This document shows positions 34,547 through 43,641 of a stretch of DNA of 64,000 nt, piece after piece. Under the pieces are notes generated by a model. The model had not been told where the DNA came from. It made no database searches and was given only the letters and a program-made list of their open reading frames with translations. The stretch comes from Flavobacteriales bacterium UBA7468. Lineage in GTDB: Bacteria; Bacteroidota; Bacteroidia; Flavobacteriales_D; Crocinitomicaceae. The stretch's first letter is position 1. Every line of letters begins with the position of its first letter. The position numbers were made by a program, and so were the translations under genes. The stretch covers positions 58,098 through 122,097 of the forward strand of contig DLPC01000011.1 in the NCBI GenBank assembly GCA_002478565.1, in the 5' to 3' direction.

Positions 34547-37500
34547 ATGGTGGGTAGACTGAAATTATTGCTCTTAAGTGTTTTGTTTGTAAGCACTTAT
34601 GCTTTTTCACAATCCGGTCTTGGTACCCTTCGTGGTACTGTTACCGATGAAGCTACAAAAGCTCCTCTTGAATTCTGCAAGGTCTTGCTGAAACAAGCTG
34701 GTGCTGTTCGTGGTAGTTCACTAACAGATGAAAAAGGTAAATTCCAGATCAACGGTATTCAACCTGGTTCATACGATGTTGAAGTTCGAAATGCTGAAGG
34801 TGGCTATCAACCACTTCTTCAAACAGGTGTTGCTATTTCGCCTGACCGCATTACTTTCCTCGATAATCTGACATTGAGTAGTAAGACTCAAGATACGAAA
34901 GAAATCAAAGTTGTTCGTTACAAAGTGCCACTCATCGATAAAGATGGTGGTGCTTCTGGTGCAACTGTAACCCGTGAAGACATCGCACGCCTCCCAGCTC
35001 GTTCAGCATCTGCGGTTGCTGGTACTGTAGGTGGTGTAAACGTAAGTGAGGGTTCGGGTGCTATCTCTGTTCGAGGTACGCGTTCAGATGCAACATACTT
35101 CTATATTGATGGTATCAAAGTACGTGGTTCATCGAACTTACCTAAATCCGCACTTGAAGAAGTATCCGTTATTACAGGTGGTGTGCCTGCTAACTATGGT
35201 GACGTCACCGGTGGTATCATTTCCATTACAACTCGTGGTCCTTCCTCAGTTTATTTCGGAAGTATCGAGGCAGTGACCTCTGGAATTTACCTTAATGGTG
35301 CAGATCCAAACGGTTATGATGGTAAGGTAATCGGCTTAGATAAATTTGGATATAACCTTGTTGAAGGAATGTTATCTGGTCCATTACTAATGCAGCGTGA
35401 CTCTCTAGGGCGCAAAACTCGTCCGCTTCTTGGTTTCTTAGTTTCAGCAAACTATACAGACCAACTTGATTCGCGTCCTTTGGCCGGCGGTTCTTATCGC
35501 ATTAAAAAAGATGTTCGAGAAGAATTATTAGCGAACCCACTCAGACCAACGTCAACTGGTTTTGGTACTTTCCACAATGCATTGTTTTTACGTGCCGATG
35601 ACTTTGAAAAAACAGATTGGCGCATGAATGCACGCAACTCAGTGTTCTCTGCTTCAGGTAAAATTGATGTAAATACAGGACCAACAGTTAACTTACAATT
35701 CGGTGGTTCCCTCAACTATTCTCAAGGTACTTCTTATAACTACAGTGGTTCCTTATTAAACTTTACCAACTACGGTGTAGGCAAAAGCCTTGACTATCGC
35801 GTTTATGGTCGCTTGACACAACGTTTCAACAATGATCGAGAAGGCTCAAGTTCAAAAATTAAGTCAGCACTCTATAGTTTAATGGTGGACTACTCAAAGT
35901 CTTTCAACGAATCTTATGACCCAAATCACAAATACAACCTATTTAACTACGGTCATGTAGGTAAATTTGAAACCACTCGCGTTCCTTCTTATGAGTTCGA
36001 CCCGAGTACTCAAATGTATATTCACAATGGTTTCCGCGACGTAGAAGTAGCATTTACGCCATCTGAAACTAACTCAGCCTTAGCCTCTATTACAACACAA
36101 TACTTCAATATTTACGAAGGCAACCCAATTGGTCGTTATGAAAACCTATTCCAAATCCAACAAGGTAACGCCCTCAGAAATGGTGACCTTCCTGGAAGTG
36201 TTTATAGTATTTGGTCCAATATTGGTTCTCCTTCAAATGGTTTCGGTAAAACTGAAAACGATCAATTCCGTGTAACTGGTGCAGGTTCTGTCGTACTCGG
36301 TGACCACTCCATCTCACTTGGTTTCGAATATGAGCAACGCGTTGACCGCGGCTGGACTAGCGGAGACAACGGTCCTGTAGGTATTTGGGGAATTGCACGA
36401 CAGTTAGCCAATTTTCACATCCGAGAGCTAGACCTCAATAGCGGTGTTGTAACTGATTCAGGTTCATTCAAAGCAATTACCTACAACCGCCTCAATGCCG
36501 GTGATGCATTCCAAACTGGTACAGGTGAATATGGTGGTCAAATCAACAACGACCAACAATCTTTCTTTGACTACAATCTTCGCCAAAAATTAGGTTACAA
36601 CCCAGCAGGTACAGATTTCGTAGATATTGACCAATACGACCCGAATATTTTCCAGTTTGACATGTTCTCACCTGACGAATTACTAAACAGCGGGCAATCT
36701 TTTGTATCTTATTGGGGCTTTGACCACACTGGAAAAAAAGTTCGTGGAAACACAGACATCAATAAATACTTCAACGAATTTGACGAAAACGGTAATTACA
36801 AGCGTTTTGTCGGAGCCTTCCAACCAATTTATATGGCAGGTTACATCATGGATAAATTTGCATTTAAAGACATCATCTTTAACGTTGGTGTCCGTGTAGA
36901 CGTTTTTGATGCCAATCAGCCAGTACTCAAGGATCCTTACTTATTCTACACAGCCAAAACTGTCAAAGAAGCCCGTGCCTTAGCAACAACTGACCCTAAT
37001 CAATACGGGTGGGTTAATCTTCCTACCGGTATGGGTGATGACTACGTAGTTTACGTAAACGATGTCAATAACCCTTCAGGTATAAATGGTTTCAGAAACG
37101 GTTCACAATGGTATGATGCAACTGGAACTCCAATTGAAGATCCATCTAAAATTCGTGGAGCCGCCGGAATTGCCCCTTGGTTACAAGACCCTTCATTAGA
37201 GACACCTACTGCTGACGCATTTGAAGACTATAAAGCGCAAGTAAACGTTATGCCGCGCATCGCCTTCTCTTTCCCAATTTCAGAAGAGGCGTCTTTCTTT
37301 GCGCACTATGACATCCTTACCAAAAGACCAACTTCAGGTTTCCGCTTCAACCCTTATGAATATCAGTTTATTCAATCTCGCAATGCGGTGATCAACAATG
37401 CTAACCTCAGACCAGAGAAAACAGTTGATTACGAACTTGGATTCCAACAAGTAGTAACAAGAACTTCATCGATTAAAATCTCTGCATTCTACCGCGAACA

Positions 37501-38299
37501 ACGCGATAACGTCCAATTGATCAACGTATTCGAAGCCTACCCAGTTACCTACAAAACTTTTGGTAACCGTGACTTCGGTACAGTAAAAGGTTTAACAATT
37601 GCTTATGACATGCGTCAGACAGGTAACATCCGCATGACAGCTAACTATACCTTACAATTTGCCGATGGTACAGGTTCAGATGCAACTTCAATGTCAGCAC
37701 TCGTCAATGCAGGACTACCAAACCTCCGTGTGATTTTCCCTTACAGCTATGACCAACGTCATGCCTTCAATGTAACTTTTGACTACCGCTATGGTGAAGG
37801 TCAAGACTACAATGGCCCAATGATCGGAAAGACACGAATTTTAGAGAATACAGGTTTGAACTTAATTGCTAATATCAACTCTGGTTCACCTTACTCTTCA
37901 CAAACATTTATTACTGACGAAGGTATCGGTAACCTTAACGCTGGTATCAACGGAACATTAAATGGTTCTCGCTTGCCTTGGCAGTACCGCTTAGATATTC
38001 AAGCTGACAAAACGTTCTCACTTGAATATGGCAACAAAGAGAACAAGAAAAAAGCAGCCTACTTACAAGTATATGTACGTGCAACGAACTTGTTCAATCA
38101 ATTCAATGTCTTGAATGTTTACAGAGCCACAGGTAACTGGGATGACGACGGATATTTAGCTGCTGCGGCTAGTCAAACATCTATTCAAAACCAAATAGAT
38201 GAACAATCTTTCCGTGACTACTACTCCATGAAGATTCAAAATCCGTTTAACATCAGTATACCACGAACTATTCGTTTAGGTGTAAAGTTTGATTTTTAA
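34547..38299 (+). CDS. TonB-dependent receptor with carboxypeptidase-regulatory-like N-terminal domain
   Basis: The ATG at 34547 gives a clean signal peptide (MVGRLKLLLLSVLFVSTYAFSQ); the upstream ATG at 34484 would add 21 residues and place a TATATTTA promoter-like box (34495-34502) inside the gene. The 1250-residue protein has a CarboxypepD_reg-like domain (~27-110), a plug domain (~140-235, TRSDATYFYIDGIKVRG, VITGGVPANYGDVTGGIISITTRG) and a 22-strand-type barrel ending TIRLGVKFDF with a terminal Phe. There is no SusD partner, so it is not a classical SusCD pair; instead a very large T9SS protein follows after 20 bp. Ligand unknown. Confidence 0.9.
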   Translation: MVGRLKLLLLSVLFVSTYAFSQSGLGTLRGTVTDEATKAPLEFCKVLLKQAGAVRGSSLTDEKGKFQINGIQPGSYDVEVRNAEGGYQPLLQTGVAISPDRITFLDNLTLSSKTQDTKEIKVVRYKVPLIDKDGGASGATVTREDIARLPARSASAVAGTVGGVNVSEGSGAISVRGTRSDATYFYIDGIKVRGSSNLPKSALEEVSVITGGVPANYGDVTGGIISITTRGPSSVYFGSIEAVTSGIYLNGADPNGYDGKVIGLDKFGYNLVEGMLSGPLLMQRDSLGRKTRPLLGFLVSANYTDQLDSRPLAGGSYRIKKDVREELLANPLRPTSTGFGTFHNALFLRADDFEKTDWRMNARNSVFSASGKIDVNTGPTVNLQFGGSLNYSQGTSYNYSGSLLNFTNYGVGKSLDYRVYGRLTQRFNNDREGSSSKIKSALYSLMVDYSKSFNESYDPNHKYNLFNYGHVGKFETTRVPSYEFDPSTQMYIHNGFRDVEVAFTPSETNSALASITTQYFNIYEGNPIGRYENLFQIQQGNALRNGDLPGSVYSIWSNIGSPSNGFGKTENDQFRVTGAGSVVLGDHSISLGFEYEQRVDRGWTSGDNGPVGIWGIARQLANFHIRELDLNSGVVTDSGSFKAITYNRLNAGDAFQTGTGEYGGQINNDQQSFFDYNLRQKLGYNPAGTDFVDIDQYDPNIFQFDMFSPDELLNSGQSFVSYWGFDHTGKKVRGNTDINKYFNEFDENGNYKRFVGAFQPIYMAGYIMDKFAFKDIIFNVGVRVDVFDANQPVLKDPYLFYTAKTVKEARALATTDPNQYGWVNLPTGMGDDYVVYVNDVNNPSGINGFRNGSQWYDATGTPIEDPSKIRGAAGIAPWLQDPSLETPTADAFEDYKAQVNVMPRIAFSFPISEEASFFAHYDILTKRPTSGFRFNPYEYQFIQSRNAVINNANLRPEKTVDYELGFQQVVTRTSSIKISAFYREQRDNVQLINVFEAYPVTYKTFGNRDFGTVKGLTIAYDMRQTGNIRMTANYTLQFADGTGSDATSMSALVNAGLPNLRVIFPYSYDQRHAFNVTFDYRYGEGQDYNGPMIGKTRILENTGLNLIANINSGSPYSSQTFITDEGIGNLNAGINGTLNGSRLPWQYRLDIQADKTFSLEYGNKENKKKAAYLQVYVRATNLFNQFNVLNVYRATGNWDDDGYLAAAASQTSIQNQIDEQSFRDYYSMKIQNPFNISIPRTIRLGVKFDF

Positions 38300-38319
38300 G
38301 AAAGCATTAACGAAGTACT

Positions 38320-41300
38320 ATGAAAAAGCAATTCATTGCCGCGTTTTTAGGTCTAACAGTAGCATGTACACAAGCACTTGCATATCTAGGCCCCAATGAC
38401 AAAGATTATAAGCCAACGGTAAAACCTAAGGCTAACTGTAGCCCAGCTACAGCAAAACTTACCATGAAATTCAATGATGTTTCCGCACTCATTGAACAAG
38501 GTGGTAGTATGTTCCAGAACCGTGCTGCAGGTGTTGCAGCCTATGAGGTGCCTAAAGGAAGTAACCGTTTTGCAATCTTTGCAGGTGCACTTTGGATGGG
38601 AGGTACTGACGTGAATGGTCAGTTGAAATTAGCTGCATTGCGTTACCGCTCAGGAAACGATTTCTGGCCTGGCCCATTAACCGTTACTCCAGGTACAGGT
38701 AACTTTAATCCTATCAACCCTGTCGGTGACGACGCCGTCAGAGATTTTGGGGAGGCAAACATCGATCCAGATCAGTGTATTGCTTATGACAAATTCTATA
38801 CAATCCGTAAGGCAGAGGTCATCAAATTCAATCTTTGGTGGGAATGTAATGCAGGTGTTACAACTGAAGGTTGTGATGAAATCACTGCACCAACCAACGA
38901 TGAATTGAATCGTATCTACGGTTGGCCAGCACATGGTGACGTTTCAAGAGGGCAAGACTACTTCTTAGCTCCTTTCTATGACCGTGACCAAGATGGTAAC
39001 TACAACCCGGATAACGGTGACCACCCTTGGTATGACGACATCCTAGGCCGTGATGACATCGAATGTGGTATTGACCGCCGCATATCTCTCTATGGAGATG
39101 AAACACATTGGTGGGTATTCAACGATAAAGGGAACATCCACACAGAAACCAATGGTGACCCGATTGGTATGGAAGTGCGCGCACAAGCTTTCTCGTTTGC
39201 TACAAACGATGAAGTCAACCGCATGACATTCTATAACTACGAATTGATTAACCGTGGTACCCAAACACTTTACAACACTTACTTCTCACAATACCTTGAC
39301 GCTGACGTCGGAAACTATGCTGATGACTACACCGGATGTGACGTTTCAAGAGGTTTAGGCTACATGTACAATGGCGACCTCATCGATGAGTCTGACGGTG
39401 GTAAACTTGGTTACGGTGAAAATCCACCAGCTATCGGTTGTGACTTCTTCGAAGGTCCGTATCAAGATGCAGATGGTATAGATAACCCTGGCCCTTATTT
39501 TGATGAGGCTACTCAAACTGAAGTAGTACCTACAGTAGTAGATGCACTTGCCAACAACGGAATTGTTTACAAAGGAATCGGTATTGGTTACTCTGATGGT
39601 ATCATTGACAATGAGCGTTTTGGTATGCGTCGTTTTACCTATTACACTTCAACTTCTGCTTACCCATACAATGACCCAGGGCCAGCTGCTGAATACTACA
39701 ACTTCATGGAAGGTCAGTGGGCTAATGGTTCTGAAATGTATTATGGCGGCCTAGGAACTGGTAATGGTGGGTCACAAACACTTTCAGACTACATGTTCCC
39801 TGGAACATCTGATCCATTGCATTGGTCAACACAAGGTGAAGACATGTCTGGCTTGTATCCTAATGGTTGGGATGAAACAACTTCTAATAACCCTTCTGGT
39901 GACCGTCGTTTCGTACAGTCTGCTGGTCCGTTTACATTGCGCCCAGGAGCCGTAAATAACATTACAGTTGGTATTGTATACGGCAGAAGCACTGAAGGTG
40001 GAATTATGGCATCTGTTGAAGCGATGAAACGTGCAGATACCAAAGCACAGGCGTTGTTCGATGCATGTTTTAAAATCTTGTCTCCTCCAGATGCTCCGCG
40101 TTTGACAATCCAAGAATTGGAAAATGAATTGATCCTCATGATCGATAACCCAATTTCTTCAAACAACTACGAAGAGGCTTATGCTGAAATTGACGAAATA
40201 AATATCACTGACCCGACAGTAGACCGTTTCTATCGTTTTGAGGGTTACCAAATCTTCCAATTAAAGGCACAAGACGTTTCAATCGCTGATATTGCTGACC
40301 CAGACAAAGCACGTTTGGTTGCGCAATGTGATATCAAGAATAACATCTCTCGCATCATTAACTTTGAATTCGACGAAGCACTCGGTTTCTCTGTGCCAGT
40401 TGAGAAAGTAGATGGTGAGAACTCTGGAATTCGCCATTCCTTCTCTGTGAAGGAGGATGCGTTTGCACAAGGCGCACGTGCCTTAGTAAACCACAAAACA
40501 TATTATTATGTTGCTGTTGCTTACGCATACAATCAATTCAAAGAATACGACCCGAATGATCCGTTGTTATTAGACGGTCAAAAGATTCCTTATATTTCTA
40601 GCCGCCTCAATTATGACGGTACTGCTATTTCGCCAACTTCTGCTATCCCGCACAACCCAATGCCAGAGGCAGGAGGAACAGCACAGCTGATTGCTTACGG
40701 ATCATCACCGCGCATCACGCGTTTGGATGGTTACGGAAATGGCAACCGCAGCTTAGAGTTGACAGACGAGTCCTTGAAGACCATTTTGAACGACGGATTC
40801 ATGGCTAACCCAACCTATGACTACGGCGCAGGCCCTGTGAATATCAAAGTGGTGGATCCATTGAACTTAGCCAACGGTTATTTCGAGTGCAAATTCCGCG
40901 ACTACACAGCGCCAAACATTGGCAATGGTGCCGACACCGCAAGCTGGGTCATTTACCGCTATGCAAACAAGGGCGATGCCACACCAATTGATTCTGTGAG
41001 CTCAGAGCGCACGATTGCCTCAGACAACGAGCAGATTATCCCACAATGGGGTATCTCAGTTCAGATCTTCCAAACCAAATATTCAGGTATCGGAAACTTA
41101 GCTTCCAAGTATGCTTCAATGATAGACGCAAGCATGGAGTTCAAGGATTCTTCTAAGCGCTGGTTGACAGGTGTCAAAGACAACGATGCGTATTTCCCAA
41201 CAAACTGGGTGCGTTCTGGAGACTACACACCAGAAACAGATGTAAACGCAGCAGGTTATGAATGTTTACCTGATGGCCCAACTTACATGAACCCATGTAA

Positions 41301-42489
41301 CTACCCAGACGAAGTAGGCGCTGACCCAACGCAAGCCTACGAGCGCGTTTTGGAAGGTATTGTGGCCCCACACCGTTTGGTGGGTTACCAAGCTGACTAC
41401 ATGCCATTGGCATACCTTGGGACATTCTCAGGTTCAAGTAAGCTCAATGCATCTATTTCTTTCTTGCCAAGTGTAAATATCGTCTTGACCTCTGATAAGA
41501 GCCTTTGGACGCGCTGCCCAGTTGTAGAACTTGGCCGCAACCCAGCGCTCAATGTAGGAGGTGCACTTCCAGGTGCTTTACGCAAGAGTTTAAGTGTCGA
41601 TAAAAATGGCAACCCTGATGGTTCAGGCACCACAGGTATGGGCTGGTTCCCGGGCTACGCCGTAGACCTCGAGTCTGGTGCACGCCTCTACATGGCCTTC
41701 GGTGAAAACTCTTTCTTGGGTGGTGAAAACGGAGCCGACATGATCTGGAACCCAACAGACCGCTTGGTAAGTAATGTTGGAACACCACTCATGGGTGGTA
41801 TGCATCCGATCTATGTGTTTAGTTACAACCAAGCGAGCACCAATGGCTTTAGCTCTGGCTTTAACTTCCCGGCTTATATTCCGTCAGAAGCAACAAACAT
41901 CAATACCAACTTTGCATACAACAAGTATCTTGAAGTTGAAGGCGGAAGCTCTTCAGCTAAACGTGAACTCTATGGTTCTTTATCTTGGATTTCTTACCCA
42001 ATGTTGGCACCAGATCAAAACTTGCTTTCAACAGATGTAACGATTCGTTTGCGTGTAAACAAAGAATACAAAAACTTTGTAGGTTCAGGCGAAAACGCTG
42101 GCAAGCCAATGTATGGTTGGTCAATGGAAGATATCGCAACTAAGGTTGGCTCTCAAGACATGCTCAAAGAAGCATTGGCGATGATCAACGTAGTGCCAAA
42201 CCCATACTATGCGTTCTCTGAATACGAGCGCAACAAACTCGACAACCGCATCAAGATCACCAATTTACCGGAGCAGTGCCAAATTCGCATTTACACATCG
42301 AACGGAAAATTAGTCCGAAACATCAAAAAGGATAGCCCTATGACCTTCCAGGATTGGGACCTCACCAATCATGCTGGAATTCCGGTTTCATCAGGTATTT
42401 ATTTGATTCATGTAGAGGTTCCTAATGTGGGAGAGCGCGTGTTAAAAGCTTTCATTGCCATGAGAATGGTCGATTTACAAAACATTTAA
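38320..42489 (+). CDS. large T9SS C-terminal target domain protein, 1389 aa
   Basis: A 1389-residue exported protein with a signal peptide (residues ~1-21). The body is rich in Asp, Asn, Gly, Tyr and Trp, with calcium-site-like phrases such as DRDQDGNYNPDNGD. The C-terminal ~95 residues (NVVPNPYYAFSEYERNKLDNRIKI, IRIYTSNGKLVRNIKK, WDLTNHAGIPVSSGIYLIHVEV) form a T9SS target/FlgD-like domain. No enzyme motif is recognised. It follows the TonB-dependent receptor by 20 bp with no terminator in between, so the two are very likely co-transcribed; a surface partner of the receptor is a reasonable inference. Confidence 0.85.
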   Translation: MKKQFIAAFLGLTVACTQALAYLGPNDKDYKPTVKPKANCSPATAKLTMKFNDVSALIEQGGSMFQNRAAGVAAYEVPKGSNRFAIFAGALWMGGTDVNGQLKLAALRYRSGNDFWPGPLTVTPGTGNFNPINPVGDDAVRDFGEANIDPDQCIAYDKFYTIRKAEVIKFNLWWECNAGVTTEGCDEITAPTNDELNRIYGWPAHGDVSRGQDYFLAPFYDRDQDGNYNPDNGDHPWYDDILGRDDIECGIDRRISLYGDETHWWVFNDKGNIHTETNGDPIGMEVRAQAFSFATNDEVNRMTFYNYELINRGTQTLYNTYFSQYLDADVGNYADDYTGCDVSRGLGYMYNGDLIDESDGGKLGYGENPPAIGCDFFEGPYQDADGIDNPGPYFDEATQTEVVPTVVDALANNGIVYKGIGIGYSDGIIDNERFGMRRFTYYTSTSAYPYNDPGPAAEYYNFMEGQWANGSEMYYGGLGTGNGGSQTLSDYMFPGTSDPLHWSTQGEDMSGLYPNGWDETTSNNPSGDRRFVQSAGPFTLRPGAVNNITVGIVYGRSTEGGIMASVEAMKRADTKAQALFDACFKILSPPDAPRLTIQELENELILMIDNPISSNNYEEAYAEIDEINITDPTVDRFYRFEGYQIFQLKAQDVSIADIADPDKARLVAQCDIKNNISRIINFEFDEALGFSVPVEKVDGENSGIRHSFSVKEDAFAQGARALVNHKTYYYVAVAYAYNQFKEYDPNDPLLLDGQKIPYISSRLNYDGTAISPTSAIPHNPMPEAGGTAQLIAYGSSPRITRLDGYGNGNRSLELTDESLKTILNDGFMANPTYDYGAGPVNIKVVDPLNLANGYFECKFRDYTAPNIGNGADTASWVIYRYANKGDATPIDSVSSERTIASDNEQIIPQWGISVQIFQTKYSGIGNLASKYASMIDASMEFKDSSKRWLTGVKDNDAYFPTNWVRSGDYTPETDVNAAGYECLPDGPTYMNPCNYPDEVGADPTQAYERVLEGIVAPHRLVGYQADYMPLAYLGTFSGSSKLNASISFLPSVNIVLTSDKSLWTRCPVVELGRNPALNVGGALPGALRKSLSVDKNGNPDGSGTTGMGWFPGYAVDLESGARLYMAFGENSFLGGENGADMIWNPTDRLVSNVGTPLMGGMHPIYVFSYNQASTNGFSSGFNFPAYIPSEATNINTNFAYNKYLEVEGGSSSAKRELYGSLSWISYPMLAPDQNLLSTDVTIRLRVNKEYKNFVGSGENAGKPMYGWSMEDIATKVGSQDMLKEALAMINVVPNPYYAFSEYERNKLDNRIKITNLPEQCQIRIYTSNGKLVRNIKKDSPMTFQDWDLTNHAGIPVSSGIYLIHVEVPNVGERVLKAFIAMRMVDLQNI

Positions 42490-42523
42490 CGAGCCATTAA
42501 CAAGTTACGGACTTCTCATGTGG

Positions 42524-42531
42524 TAATTTTA
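42524..42531 (+). promoter_or_regulatory. possible -7 box of the superoxide dismutase gene
   Basis: TAATTTTA (one mismatch to TAnnTTTG) lies 17 bp before the ATG at 42549 in a 59-bp intergenic gap. Confidence 0.35.
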
Positions 42532-42548
42532 CATTTAAAATCAATCAC

Positions 42549-43571
42549 ATGAAAGCACTTTTAATACTACCGTTGATAGCCTTTTGCAGCTTTGTATCAA
42601 TAGCTCAGGTCTATACGCTCCCAAACTTACCCTTTTCTTTCGAGGCGTATGAGCCGTATATCGATGCACAAACGATGCAAATTCATCATGACAAGCACCA
42701 TGCCGCTTACGTGAATAACCTCAATAAGGCCATTACCGGAACCAGTATGGAAAGCAGCAGCATGAATAACCTACTCATGTATGCAAGTTTTAGGTCCGCA
42801 GCGGTGCGAAACAACGCAGGCGGGCACTACAACCATTCACTTTTTTGGGAAATCTTAGCGCCCACAACAGCACAAAAGCTTATTTCTTCGGAACTTCAAA
42901 CTGCTATTATCAATCAGTACACGAGCCTAGATTCACTCAAAACCCTACTCAATCAGGCTGCCTCCACACGCTTTGGTAGTGGTTGGGCATGGCTCATGGT
43001 AGGTACCGATGGTAAATTAGCAGTTGTAAGTACAGCAAACCAAGATAACCCAATCATGGATATCAGCAAAGACCGAGGCATTCCTATTTTAGGTATTGAC
43101 GTTTGGGAGCACGCCTATTATTTGAAGTATCAAAATAAGAGAGGAGATTACCTTGGTGCCATATGGAATTTAATCAATTGGGGAGTTGTTTCTGATAAAT
43201 ATGCGGCAGCATTGAATGACCCTTTATTAAAAGAACTCGAAAAAGACAACTGGTTGGCGCTCAAAGACTTTCATAAAGTGATGGCCCAAACATTTCATCC
43301 TTCTGAAGAAAATAATTTTGAACCTTTACGCACACGCAGCGGCGAGCTTTATGCCAAAGCCATTTTGTTAAAAAACTCTGCGCCTCCGGCTTCAGCCAAT
43401 AACCCAAGGGTTCAGGATGCCCTTACTAGACTTGAAAAACAATGTTTGACCATTCACCAATTGGCTCAAAAACCAGCTAAAAACGAAGCGTCCAAAAATG
43501 CTGCACTTTTTGAGCAGATTTCAAAAGCCCACGACATCTTTCATGAGGTTGAAGGGCTCTGCCATGATTAA
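42549..43571 (+). CDS. exported Fe/Mn superoxide dismutase with C-terminal helical extension
   Basis: A 340-residue protein; ordinary Fe/Mn-SODs have about 200. Residues 1-19 are a signal peptide (ends SIAQ). Residues ~22-215 are a full SOD: metal ligands His in MQIHHDKHHAAYVNNL, His in NHSLFWE, and Asp/His in DVWEHAYYLKYQNKRGDYLGAIWNLINW. Residues ~225-340 are an extra alpha-helical domain (LKDFHKVMAQTFHPSEENNFEPLRTRSGELYAKA ... AHDIFHEVEGLCHD) with several His, Met and Cys residues that could bind metal or haem-like ligands, though no CXXCH is present. It should work in the periplasm or outside the cell. Metal type is not determined. Confidence 0.88.
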   Translation: MKALLILPLIAFCSFVSIAQVYTLPNLPFSFEAYEPYIDAQTMQIHHDKHHAAYVNNLNKAITGTSMESSSMNNLLMYASFRSAAVRNNAGGHYNHSLFWEILAPTTAQKLISSELQTAIINQYTSLDSLKTLLNQAASTRFGSGWAWLMVGTDGKLAVVSTANQDNPIMDISKDRGIPILGIDVWEHAYYLKYQNKRGDYLGAIWNLINWGVVSDKYAAALNDPLLKELEKDNWLALKDFHKVMAQTFHPSEENNFEPLRTRSGELYAKAILLKNSAPPASANNPRVQDALTRLEKQCLTIHQLAQKPAKNEASKNAALFEQISKAHDIFHEVEGLCHD

Positions 43572-43619
43572 TTCAAGTAGAACTTAACCATTTGGTAAAA
43601 CCTTTGGTGCTCAATTGCG

Positions 43620-43627
43620 TATCTTTG
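43620..43627 (+). promoter_or_regulatory. mgtE -7 box
   Basis: Exact TATCTTTG located 14 nt before the GTG at 43642 and inside the reading-frame extension that begins with TTG at 43615. A TTTG at 43603-43606 is too close for a standard -33 element. Confidence 0.6.
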
Positions 43628-43641
43628 TCAAAAAGAAAGCG

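Noticed and set aside
34547..42489. SusC/SusD polysaccharide utilisation locus
   Set aside because: The second gene has no SusD features (no lipobox, no TPR-like helices) and ends in a T9SS domain; no glycoside hydrolases are nearby.
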